A program made the position numbers and the translations under genes. A DNA stretch of 64,000 nucleotides from an uncultured Pelagibacteraceae bacterium (lineage in GTDB: Bacteria; Pseudomonadota; Alphaproteobacteria; Pelagibacterales; Pelagibacteraceae). This document shows, in pieces, positions 50,582-58,836 of this stretch (position 1 is the stretch's first letter; each line of letters opens with the position of its first letter). A model generated the notes under the pieces. That model was not told where the DNA came from, did not search any database, and worked only from the letters and a program-made list of their open reading frames with translations. The stretch is taken from positions 1-64,000 of the forward strand of contig CACETY010000001.1 of assembly GCA_902562645.1 (NCBI GenBank). The letters run 5' to 3'.

Positions 50582-51712
50582 ATGGCAAAAAGAGATTACT
50601 ACGATGTCTTAGGTGTTGAAAAAAGTGCAAGCCCAGACCAGATAAAAGCAGCTTACAGAAAACAAGCTGTAAAATACCACCCAGATAAAAATAAAGGCGA
50701 TAAAGGAGCAGAAGAAAAATTTAAAGAAGCTTCTGAAGCTTATCATGTTCTATCAAATTCAGAGAGAAAACAAAATTACGACAACTTTGGGCATGCTGCA
50801 TTTGAAAATGGTGGCGGAGGTGGCAGAGGAGGCTTTGGAAACTTTGACTTTTCAGGATCATTTTCAGATATTTTCGAGGATTTTTTTGGTGAAGGTTTTG
50901 GTGGTGGCAGAAGAAGATCGAGAAGATCTAACAACCGTGGTTCTGATTTAAGATATGATCTCTCTATCAGTTTAGAAGAAGCTTATGCTGGAAAAAAACA
51001 AGATATCAAATTCTCAACATCAGATAGATGCGATACTTGCAGTGGTTCAGGCTCAAAACCTGGACAAAGCGCAAGCACATGTTCTATGTGCGGTGGCCAC
51101 GGACAAGTTCGTTCTAGCCAAGGTTTCTTTACTGTTCAACAAACATGCCCTCAGTGTGCTGGTTCAGGTGAACAAATAACCGATCCTTGCACAAGTTGTG
51201 GTGGTCAAGGTAAAAAACAAACAAGTAAGCGCCTATCTGTTACTATTCCTAAAGGAGTAGACGATGGAACTAGGATTAGATTATCAGGCAAAGGAGAAGC
51301 AGGTTCCAGAGGTGCAAGTAATGGTGATTTATATTTATTTATAAATGTGAATTCTCATGAATTATTCAAAAGATCTGAAGAAAATCTATTTTTTGAATGT
51401 CCAATTTCGATAGCGGATGCAGCGCTTGGAACTGAATTAAAAATACCAACAATAGATGGTGGAAAAGCTAAAATAAAAATTCCAGCTGGAACACAAAGTG
51501 GAAAACAGTTTAGGTTGAGAGAAAAAGGAATGCCATTAATGAGAGGGAACGATTATGGAGACCTTTATGTACAAGTAAACACTGAGGTGCCAGTATCTTT
51601 AAATAAAGAACAAAAAGAATTACTTGAGAAATTTAGAGAAATTGAAAATGAAAAATCAAATCCAAGTATTAAAAAATTCTTTAAAAAAGCAAAAAGTTTT
51701 TGGAAAAATTAG
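50582..51712 (+). CDS. dnaJ: Molecular chaperone DnaJ
   Basis: J-domain with HPD, G/F region, four CxxCxGxG zinc repeats. Confidence 0.98.
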   Translation: MAKRDYYDVLGVEKSASPDQIKAAYRKQAVKYHPDKNKGDKGAEEKFKEASEAYHVLSNSERKQNYDNFGHAAFENGGGGGRGGFGNFDFSGSFSDIFEDFFGEGFGGGRRRSRRSNNRGSDLRYDLSISLEEAYAGKKQDIKFSTSDRCDTCSGSGSKPGQSASTCSMCGGHGQVRSSQGFFTVQQTCPQCAGSGEQITDPCTSCGGQGKKQTSKRLSVTIPKGVDDGTRIRLSGKGEAGSRGASNGDLYLFINVNSHELFKRSEENLFFECPISIADAALGTELKIPTIDGGKAKIKIPAGTQSGKQFRLREKGMPLMRGNDYGDLYVQVNTEVPVSLNKEQKELLEKFREIENEKSNPSIKKFFKKAKSFWKN

Positions 51713-51814
51713 ATGAAGAAAAAAATTAAATATACAATTTTTGGAATTATTTACGTTTTAGCAATTCTAATTCTAGGTGCCTATTTTTATAAAGAAGGTA
51801 TCGGCATAATCTAA
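51713..51814 (+). CDS. 33-aa single-pass membrane microprotein
   Basis: Not in ORF track. ATG immediately abuts the dnaJ TAG stop: MKKKIKYTIFGIIYVLAILILGAYFYKEGIGII*. Confidence 0.5.
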   Translation: MKKKIKYTIFGIIYVLAILILGAYFYKEGIGII

Positions 51815-51857
51815 ATTAATAGTTCAAAGACACGCAAGTTTAAGTTAGATAAGATAA

Positions 51858-52589
51858 TTAATCTCTTGCCATTTTAATAAAAATATCACCCATTCCACCT
51901 TGAACCTGTTCTAATGGTGCATTATTTCTTAATTCACAATAAGCTCCGGTATACTCATCTTTATCAATAGCCGCAATACTCTGTTCATTACATTTTGATG
52001 AATTGTGTAATAGACCAATAACAAGTCTATTATCTATTGAAACGACTTGATTATTGTCAAGAACTTCACCATTGCAGAAATAATTTCTATTTACTTCTCG
52101 AGGAAAATCTTTTTTTCCACAAGGGTTTTTAATAGTTAAAACAGTAAATTCTTTTTCTCCATCTGAGAATTTATATTTCATATTTTTAACTTGAGAATAT
52201 TTCATTAAATCACATGAGCATGGAAAACAGCATTTATGATAAAAACCGCAAATTTTTTCTCCATTTTCTGCACTTTTTAAATAGACAAAATCTGGTCGAC
52301 TGTTTGGAGATATTAATGAACCAGAGACTGCACAGTATAGTTTATTATATTCTATAAAATCTTGATAAGTGATTTCTTTATCCAAAATATGTTTAAAAAA
52401 TTTAGGGCCCGCAGCATTCCTATTTTGATCAGGAAAGATTTTAATCCAATCTTTTACAAGGTCATCATAGTAATTAAAGTCTTTTGAGTACGAAGGTTTT
52501 ATAAAACAAAAAAAAGTTATTAATAAGAATATAAAAAAAGTTTTTAAAGCTTTAAATTTTTTACAAAATATGTTGAATATTTCTCTCAT
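51858..52589 (-). CDS. Uncharacterised secreted Cys-rich protein
   Basis: N-terminal hydrophobic signal; CGFYHKCCFPCSCDLMKYS cluster and further Cys; one base after the UnbV gene stop. Confidence 0.7.
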   Translation of the reverse strand: MREIFNIFCKKFKALKTFFIFLLITFFCFIKPSYSKDFNYYDDLVKDWIKIFPDQNRNAAGPKFFKHILDKEITYQDFIEYNKLYCAVSGSLISPNSRPDFVYLKSAENGEKICGFYHKCCFPCSCDLMKYSQVKNMKYKFSDGEKEFTVLTIKNPCGKKDFPREVNRNYFCNGEVLDNNQVVSIDNRLVIGLLHNSSKCNEQSIAAIDKDEYTGAYCELRNNAPLEQVQGGMGDIFIKMARD

Positions 52590-52590
52590 A

Positions 52591-54027
52591 TTATTTTTGT
52601 CTTATTTTTATTGTTTTATTAAGTTCATTTACATTAAATGTTTCTAATAATCCATTTGTCCATATAACATCTATAGATATATTTTTTTCACCTTCTCTTA
52701 TACCGTAGTGAGCGACAGGCTCCATTTGACATAAATACCCTGAGCCAGCATCTATAGTTTTAGCATGTTTTCTCAAATTAGATCTCAAGATTACAGTTGC
52801 TCCTCTAGCAGGAGCCCCAAATTTATTTAATGGTTTTATCCTTAAATAATTAAAATCTTTTTTAATATCAGCTTTGTACATCGTTAATGGTTGCATTCCA
52901 GACTCACCGTGAGCAATCAACAATTCTAAAATTCCATCATCATCTATATCTGCAACTGCTGCACCTGTTCCAAGACCATTTGCTTCATAAGCATTTTTAA
53001 TATTAATTTCTTCAAAAAATCCATTTTCTTTTATTTTGAATAATTTATTTGGTTCACCAATATTGTTCATAAATATCTCATCGTAACCATCATTATCAAA
53101 GTCTGCTGATATCACTGTTCTTATTCTAGAAGGAATATTATAGGTTGGAGTAGCGATATCTTTAAATTTGTTATCTTCTAGTACAAAAGCTCTATGATAA
53201 CCGTTCCAATTGGATGTAATTATATCTAATCTACCTCTATAAAGTATGTCTGATAAAGTTGTACCTCTTCCATTTTCAAATGGATCATCAACTTTATAAT
53301 CCTTAGCTATATCCTGGAAGAAACCATCAGAATTATAATATAAAAAATTTTTTCCTCTTTCGTTAGCTGCAAATATGTCAGTTTTTCCTGATAAAATATT
53401 ACCTGCAACTACAGCTCTACCACCAGTTATTTTATTAATTTTCAGCTGCTCTGCTAAATCTTGTATTTGTCTGGAACTTTGTTCATAAAACCTAGTTGGA
53501 CCCCCATAATTTGCAACATATATGCCATATTTTCCATTACCATTTCTATCAACACAAACAACAGACCTACCAGCTGTTAAGTTTAAATTTTTTTTGTTAA
53601 TATCTTTTTCAAATAAATCAACAAAACCATTACTACTATTATCAATTAATCTATCTGAATATTTTTTTTCTCCACTGTATGTATCAGTATTTAAAAAATA
53701 AATTTCTTCAAATCCATCTTGATCTATATCGCAAGCAGCAACCCCAATAGTTTTTCTTTTAGCATCATCAAATATTTCATTTTTATTTATATTTATAAGT
53801 TTCCCATTTTGGTAAGACAACGCTAAGTTTGAAAACCCAAACCCAGTAACGACAAATTCATACTTATTATCTTGATTTATATCAGTGACAGACACACCAT
53901 AACTTAGTCTAAAATCATTATTATCAATTAAAGATGTTATATCTTTAAAAAAGTCAGCTTTAGATTGATTGATAGACACGAAAAAAATTAAAACCAAAAA
54001 TAATTTTAAAAGGTATTTAATAACCAT
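52591..54027 (-). CDS. Secreted FG-GAP/VCBS beta-propeller protein with ASPIC/UnbV domain (CRTAC1-like)
   Basis: Signal peptide; repeated DxDxDG loops (DINQDNKYE, DIDQDGFEE, DFDNDGYDE, DIDDDGILE); C-terminal GARGATVILRS...GSGYLCQMEPVAHYGI. Confidence 0.85.
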   Translation of the reverse strand: MVIKYLLKLFLVLIFFVSINQSKADFFKDITSLIDNNDFRLSYGVSVTDINQDNKYEFVVTGFGFSNLALSYQNGKLININKNEIFDDAKRKTIGVAACDIDQDGFEEIYFLNTDTYSGEKKYSDRLIDNSSNGFVDLFEKDINKKNLNLTAGRSVVCVDRNGNGKYGIYVANYGGPTRFYEQSSRQIQDLAEQLKINKITGGRAVVAGNILSGKTDIFAANERGKNFLYYNSDGFFQDIAKDYKVDDPFENGRGTTLSDILYRGRLDIITSNWNGYHRAFVLEDNKFKDIATPTYNIPSRIRTVISADFDNDGYDEIFMNNIGEPNKLFKIKENGFFEEINIKNAYEANGLGTGAAVADIDDDGILELLIAHGESGMQPLTMYKADIKKDFNYLRIKPLNKFGAPARGATVILRSNLRKHAKTIDAGSGYLCQMEPVAHYGIREGEKNISIDVIWTNGLLETFNVNELNKTIKIRQK

Positions 54028-54068
54028 AATTGTTGTATATTGTTAAAAAAATATATTAAAATAATTTA

Positions 54069-54845
54069 ATGAGCAAAGTAAATTTAGCGATATCTGGTTG
54101 CATGGGACGAATGGGCCAACAACTGATAAAATCTTCAAGAGTTGATAAAAATTTTAAACTAACAACGCTTACAGAAAATAGATTAATAAAAAAAAAAATT
54201 TCTGGAATTAAACCTAGTTTAAATAATCAAAATTCCTTCAAAAATGTTGATTTAATTATAGATTTTACTGTTCCTAATTGTACTTTTGAAATTCTTAAAA
54301 TTGCATCTAAGCTTAAAAAAAGAGTTGTTATTGGTACAACTGGATTTACCAAAAAAGAAGAAAGTCTTATTAAAAAATTTTCAAAAAAAATTCCAATACT
54401 AAAAGCAGGAAACATGAGCTTGGGCATCAATTTATTAATGTATTTGACCGAAATCGCATCAAAATCATTAGGAAATAATTTTTTAAGTAAAGTGTATGAA
54501 GTTCATCATAAACATAAAATAGACCATCCATCTGGAACGGCATTAATGTTGGGTAAAGGAATAGCTGTTGGCAAAAATAAAGATTTTTATAATTTACTTG
54601 GAAAAAAATATCTTAATAAAAAAAGTTTTCCTTATGGAAAAAAAATAAATTTTAACTCAATACGAAAAGGTAAAACAGTTGGTGAACACGAGGTTAAATT
54701 TTCAAGTGGAAAAGAAATCATTACATTAAATCACGAAGCATTTGATAGAGCTTTATATAGCGAAGGAGCTTTAACAGCAGGGAAATGGTTAATGAAAAAA
54801 AAACCTGGTTTATATTCTATGCGTGATGTTTTAAATTTTAAATGA
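54069..54845 (+). CDS. dapB: 4-hydroxy-tetrahydrodipicolinate reductase
   Basis: AISGCMGRMGQQL, VIGTTGFTKKE, EVHHKHKIDHPSGTAL. Confidence 0.96.
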   Translation: MSKVNLAISGCMGRMGQQLIKSSRVDKNFKLTTLTENRLIKKKISGIKPSLNNQNSFKNVDLIIDFTVPNCTFEILKIASKLKKRVVIGTTGFTKKEESLIKKFSKKIPILKAGNMSLGINLLMYLTEIASKSLGNNFLSKVYEVHHKHKIDHPSGTALMLGKGIAVGKNKDFYNLLGKKYLNKKSFPYGKKINFNSIRKGKTVGEHEVKFSSGKEIITLNHEAFDRALYSEGALTAGKWLMKKKPGLYSMRDVLNFK

Positions 54846-55495
54846 ATGAGGAGCAAAGGGCAAAACTTGTTCTTCGAACTTTAAACAAAATATATCCAAA
54901 AACGCCGATTCCTCTTAAACACAGAAATATTTTTACTTTACTAGTTTCTGTTCTTTTATCTGCACAGTGTACAGACGTAAATGTTAACAATGTTACTAAA
55001 AATATATATCCAAAATATAATAAGCCTGAACACTTTGTAAAATTAGGAAGAAAAAAAATTGAAAAACTAATAAGAAGTATTGGTATTTTTAGAATTAAAG
55101 CAAAAAGTGTTTATAATTTATCAAAAACTTTAGTTGAAAAATACAATGGAAAAGTCCCGAAAACTTTTGAACAACTAGAGGAATTACCAGGAGTTGGACA
55201 CAAAACTGCTAGTGTGGTGATGTCCCAAGGGTTTGGACATGCTGCTTTTCCGGTGGACACTCATATACATAGACTGGCACAAAGATGGGGTTTAACCAAT
55301 GGTAAGAATGTAGTTCAAACAGAAAAAGATCTTAAAAGACTTTTTCCTAAGAAATATTGGAATAAGCTGCATCTTCAAATTATTTATTATGGAAGAGAAT
55401 ACTGTAAGGCAAGAGAATGTTATGGTTTATCTTGTAAAATCTGTACTACTTGTTATCCTAAGAGAAAGAAACCACTTATAACCAAGAAAGCATAA
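54842..55495 (+). CDS. nth: Endonuclease III
   Basis: LLSAQCTDVNVN, LEELPGVGHKTASVV, FeS loop C-x6-C-x2-C-x5-C-like at C-terminus. Confidence 0.96.
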   Translation: MNEEQRAKLVLRTLNKIYPKTPIPLKHRNIFTLLVSVLLSAQCTDVNVNNVTKNIYPKYNKPEHFVKLGRKKIEKLIRSIGIFRIKAKSVYNLSKTLVEKYNGKVPKTFEQLEELPGVGHKTASVVMSQGFGHAAFPVDTHIHRLAQRWGLTNGKNVVQTEKDLKRLFPKKYWNKLHLQIIYYGREYCKARECYGLSCKICTTCYPKRKKPLITKKA

Positions 55496-55498
55496 ATA

Positions 55499-56428
55499 AT
55501 GAAAATATTAGGAATTGGAAATGCAATTGTAGATGTAATTTGTAAGGTAGAAGACGACTTTATAACTAAAAATAATCTGACTAAAAGTACCATGAAATTA
55601 ATTTTTGATGACAAAGAATTTAAAGATTTACTATCTAATCTGAAAATAGAAAAAACTGTTTCAGGTGGTTCTGTTGCTAACTCAATTGTCGGATTATCTC
55701 AACTTGGGAATGAAGTTGGATTTATAGGTAAAGTAAATGATGATGATCTTGGTGGAAAATACGAAGATGGTTTGAAACAGGAGAATGTTAAATATATTTA
55801 TTCAAAAAAAAAAGAAGAGTTACCAACTGGAACTTGTTTAATATTAGTTACACCCGACTCTGAAAGAACAATGTGTACGTTTTTAGGAACCGCGGGCAAA
55901 ATAAATGAAAACGACGTTAGTTCAGATGCAATAAAACAAAGTGAAACAATACTTCTAGAAGGTTATCTTTGGGACGAAGGAGAACCAAAAAAAGCTTTTG
56001 AAAAGGCAATTCAAAGCGCTAACAAAGTTGCAATGTCATTATCAGATCAATTTTGTGTAGATCGACACAAACCTCATTTTTTAGAATTAGTTAAAAATAA
56101 ACTGGACATCACATTTGCGAATGAACAAGAAATAATGTCTCTGATAGATGCAAAATCTTTTGATGAAGTAATTAATTTTTCTAAATCACTTAACAAAATA
56201 ATTGTTTTAACTAGAGGTGAAAAAGGTGCAGTTGCAATTAATGGAGATGAAGTTGTTGAATGTGGAATAAAAGAAGGTCTTAAAATTGTTGATTTGACTG
56301 GTGCTGGTGATCTTTTTGCAGCAGGCTTTTTACATGGTCATGTAAATAATATGTCTCTTAAAGAGAGTTTAGACAAAGGCACAGAGATGTCTTCTAAAGT
56401 TATACAACAAATAGGGGCTAGACTTTAA
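55499..56428 (+). CDS. PfkB-family carbohydrate/nucleoside kinase (adenosine kinase-like)
   Basis: GNAIVDVICKV, GGSVANSIVGLSQLG, DLTGAGDLFAAGFLHG. Confidence 0.9.
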   Translation: MKILGIGNAIVDVICKVEDDFITKNNLTKSTMKLIFDDKEFKDLLSNLKIEKTVSGGSVANSIVGLSQLGNEVGFIGKVNDDDLGGKYEDGLKQENVKYIYSKKKEELPTGTCLILVTPDSERTMCTFLGTAGKINENDVSSDAIKQSETILLEGYLWDEGEPKKAFEKAIQSANKVAMSLSDQFCVDRHKPHFLELVKNKLDITFANEQEIMSLIDAKSFDEVINFSKSLNKIIVLTRGEKGAVAINGDEVVECGIKEGLKIVDLTGAGDLFAAGFLHGHVNNMSLKESLDKGTEMSSKVIQQIGARL

Positions 56429-56432
56429 AAGA

Positions 56433-56540
56433 TTATTTTTTCTTTCTTTTAAAACTACCTTTGCCCTTTTTAGGTTTAACTATTCTAGTTTTATATTTTG
56501 GTGTTAATAAATCTTTAGCTATCAAATTTTTCTTTTTCAT
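56433..56540 (-). CDS. Putative ArfA-like alternative ribosome-rescue factor, 35 aa
   Basis: Not in ORF track. MKKKNLIAKDLLTPKYKTRIVKPKKGKGSFKRKKK*; aligns with recalled E. coli ArfA core [25 protein letters not shown]. ATGA overlap with upstream gene. Confidence 0.7.
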   Translation of the reverse strand: MKKKNLIAKDLLTPKYKTRIVKPKKGKGSFKRKKK

Positions 56541-57094
56541 TTAATTATATAACCAAATTTAGAACTTTTGATAAAATTTTTATCTTCAAATACATCATTA
56601 ATTTTTTTTCTTAATCTATAAATATGTGTTTCCACTGTATGAGTTTCTAATTTTGAATTATGACCCCAGACTTCAGTTTGTAATTTACTAATTTTAACTG
56701 GCTTTTTTGAATTGTTGAGAAACACTATGATATTTGCCTCTCTTTCAGTTAAATCAAGGCTCTTTTCATTATTATAAATTTTTCTTGAGTTTAAATTTAA
56801 TTTATAAACTCCAAGATCTATCTCCGATTGTTGGCTGTATTTTTTTTTTAAGAATTTAATATTAATATTTTCAACTAACTTTACTATATCAATCGGGAAA
56901 TTGGTCACTTCGATTTGATTTTCAATACCTTCAATTTTTTTTTTCGAAATTACCAAATAATTATTTTGTGCTTTTAAATCAAGATCAGTAATTTTATTAA
57001 TATTAGTTAATTTAAAATTTATATGATCACTTATTTCATTTAATATTTCATATAAAATTTTAAAATCATAAATTACTAAATTTTCTTTATTCAT
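56537..57094 (-). CDS. OmpR-type winged-helix DNA-binding protein with degenerate/no receiver domain
   Basis: C-terminal LTEREANIIVFLNNSKKPVKISKLQTEVWGHNSKLETHTVETHIYRLRKKIND..FIKSSKFGYIIK; start set to MNKENLV at 57094. Confidence 0.82.
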   Translation of the reverse strand: MNKENLVIYDFKILYEILNEISDHINFKLTNINKITDLDLKAQNNYLVISKKKIEGIENQIEVTNFPIDIVKLVENINIKFLKKKYSQQSEIDLGVYKLNLNSRKIYNNEKSLDLTEREANIIVFLNNSKKPVKISKLQTEVWGHNSKLETHTVETHIYRLRKKINDVFEDKNFIKSSKFGYIIK

Positions 57095-57108
57095 ATATAA
57101 TAAAGAAT

Positions 57109-57603
57109 ATGACAATTGTTTTAAAAAATAAAGCATCACTTCAGTTTGATGATTTTGTATTTCATTGTGCGATAGGAAAGAAAGGACTAGCTAAAAATAA
57201 GTTCGAAGGTGATAAAAAAACACCAATTGGAACATATTCATTGGGCAATTTATATTACAGAAAAGATAGGAACCCAAAACCATTTACAAAATTGAAATGT
57301 ATTCCAATTCAAAAGGATATGGGGTGGTGTGATGATATAAAAAGTAAAAAAAATTATAACAAATTAATTAAAGTTAATAAAAAAATAAAGCATGAAAAAT
57401 TATTTAGGAGAGATTATAAATATGATTTTATGATACCAATTAATTACAATTCAAAAAGAACTAAGTTAGGAAGAGGTAGTGCTATCTTTTTGCACTTAAC
57501 AAAAAATTTTAGTTCAACATTGGGGTGTGTTGCAATTAAAAAGAAGGATTTTTTAATTCTTTTAAAATTAATAAATAAGAATACCAAAATAAGGTTAACT
57601 TAA
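57109..57603 (+). CDS. L,D-transpeptidase (YkuD) family protein
   Basis: KTPIGTYSLG, GSAIFLHLTKNFSSTLGCVAI (HX..S/TxGC motif). Confidence 0.87.
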   Translation: MTIVLKNKASLQFDDFVFHCAIGKKGLAKNKFEGDKKTPIGTYSLGNLYYRKDRNPKPFTKLKCIPIQKDMGWCDDIKSKKNYNKLIKVNKKIKHEKLFRRDYKYDFMIPINYNSKRTKLGRGSAIFLHLTKNFSSTLGCVAIKKKDFLILLKLINKNTKIRLT

Positions 57604-58262
57604 CCTCTTTGACCAAAAATATTAGAGCCAATTCTTAAATAAGTAGAGTTATATTCTAGTGCATTTAAATAATCTGAAGACATTCCCATACTTAACTCAT
57701 TTAGATTTATAATCTTATTAAGTTCACTCATTTTTGAAAAGTACTGTGATGAGTCTTCCTCAAAGGGAGGAATACACATTAAACCTATAACATTCAGATT
57801 AAGATCTTTAGTTAATTTATAAAAATCTAATAGATTTTCTTTAACTATTCCTGATTTTTGAACTTCTTCACCAAGATTTATTTGTATAAAAATTTTAGGT
57901 TTTTTATTTTGTTTTTCTTGCTCCTCTGAAATTTTTTTAGCTAACTTTTCATTATCTAAGGAGTGAATATAATCAAATATTCTTACAGCAAATTTAACTT
58001 TATTAGTCTGCAATTTTCCAATTAAATGTAAATTTATTTTATCATTTTTAATTTTAATATCGGTCCATTTTTCAATTGCCTCTTGAACTTTATTTTCACC
58101 ATAGTCTAAATGTCCATATTCAACTAATGGCAAAATATGATTAAGCTTAAATGTTTTTGAAACTGCAATTATTTTAGGTATTTTCACTTTATTTTTAAGT
58201 TTCAATAACTTTGAATTGATTGAGCTTTGAATTGATATTAAGTTTTGTACTGTTTCATGCAT
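57600..58262 (-). CDS. YggS-family pyridoxal-phosphate homeostasis protein
   Basis: IIAVSKTF, YGENKVQEAIEKW, LIGKLQTNK, MGMSSDYLNALEYNSTYLRIGSNIFG. Confidence 0.95.
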   Translation of the reverse strand: MHETVQNLISIQSSINSKLLKLKNKVKIPKIIAVSKTFKLNHILPLVEYGHLDYGENKVQEAIEKWTDIKIKNDKINLHLIGKLQTNKVKFAVRIFDYIHSLDNEKLAKKISEEQEKQNKKPKIFIQINLGEEVQKSGIVKENLLDFYKLTKDLNLNVIGLMCIPPFEEDSSQYFSKMSELNKIINLNELSMGMSSDYLNALEYNSTYLRIGSNIFGQRG

Positions 58263-58820
58263 AAAAATTTATTATTAAAATATTACTTTATAGAAAGATT
58301 TGAAAAAAGTAATATTGAACTACAAACAAAAAATACAACAATTATATACAGGAATTACAAAAAAAAATATGATATAAGAGAATTAATTGACTTAAAGAAT
58401 TACTGTAGAAAAAAAAGCTTAAAATTGTTGTTATCCAACAACATAAAATTATCTATTAAATTAGACTTAGATGGTGCTTATATACCCGCTTTTAACAAAG
58501 ACTATCATCATCTTAGTTATTTTTTAAAAAAGAACTTTATTTTAATAGGCTCTGCACACAATTTAAAAGAATTTAGAATTAAGGAAAAACAGAATGTAAA
58601 TCAAATTTTTCTATCCTCACTTTTTAAAAAAAATAATAATTACTTAGGAATAAATAAATTCAAAATATTATCAAATTATACAAATAAAAAAATAATAGCT
58701 TTAGGTGGTATTTCAAAAAAAAACTTGAGATTAATTAAGCTCACTAAATCTATTGGAGTTGCAGGGATTTCTTATTTTGAAAACAAAAAAAAGGCCCCTA
58801 AAAAGAGGCCTTTTTATTAA
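58257..58820 (+). CDS. Thiamine-phosphate-synthase-like (TenI/ThiE) protein, divergent
   Basis: TIM-barrel-like pattern: LLLSNNIKLSIKLDLDGAYIP, LIGSAHNLKE, IIALGGISKKNLRLIK, GVAGISYF. Confidence 0.72.
   Translation: MHKNLLLKYYFIERFEKSNIELQTKNTTIIYRNYKKKYDIRELIDLKNYCRKKSLKLLLSNNIKLSIKLDLDGAYIPAFNKDYHHLSYFLKKNFILIGSAHNLKEFRIKEKQNVNQIFLSSLFKKNNNYLGINKFKILSNYTNKKIIALGGISKKNLRLIKLTKSIGVAGISYFENKKKAPKKRPFY
58788..58815. terminator. Bidirectional intrinsic terminator between the ThiE-like gene and porin gene
   Basis: AAAAAGGCCCCT-AAAA-AGAGGCCTTTTT, 12-bp stem with one mismatch, A/T tracts on both sides. Confidence 0.85.
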
Positions 58821-58836
58821 GTATTTAAACTTTTAA

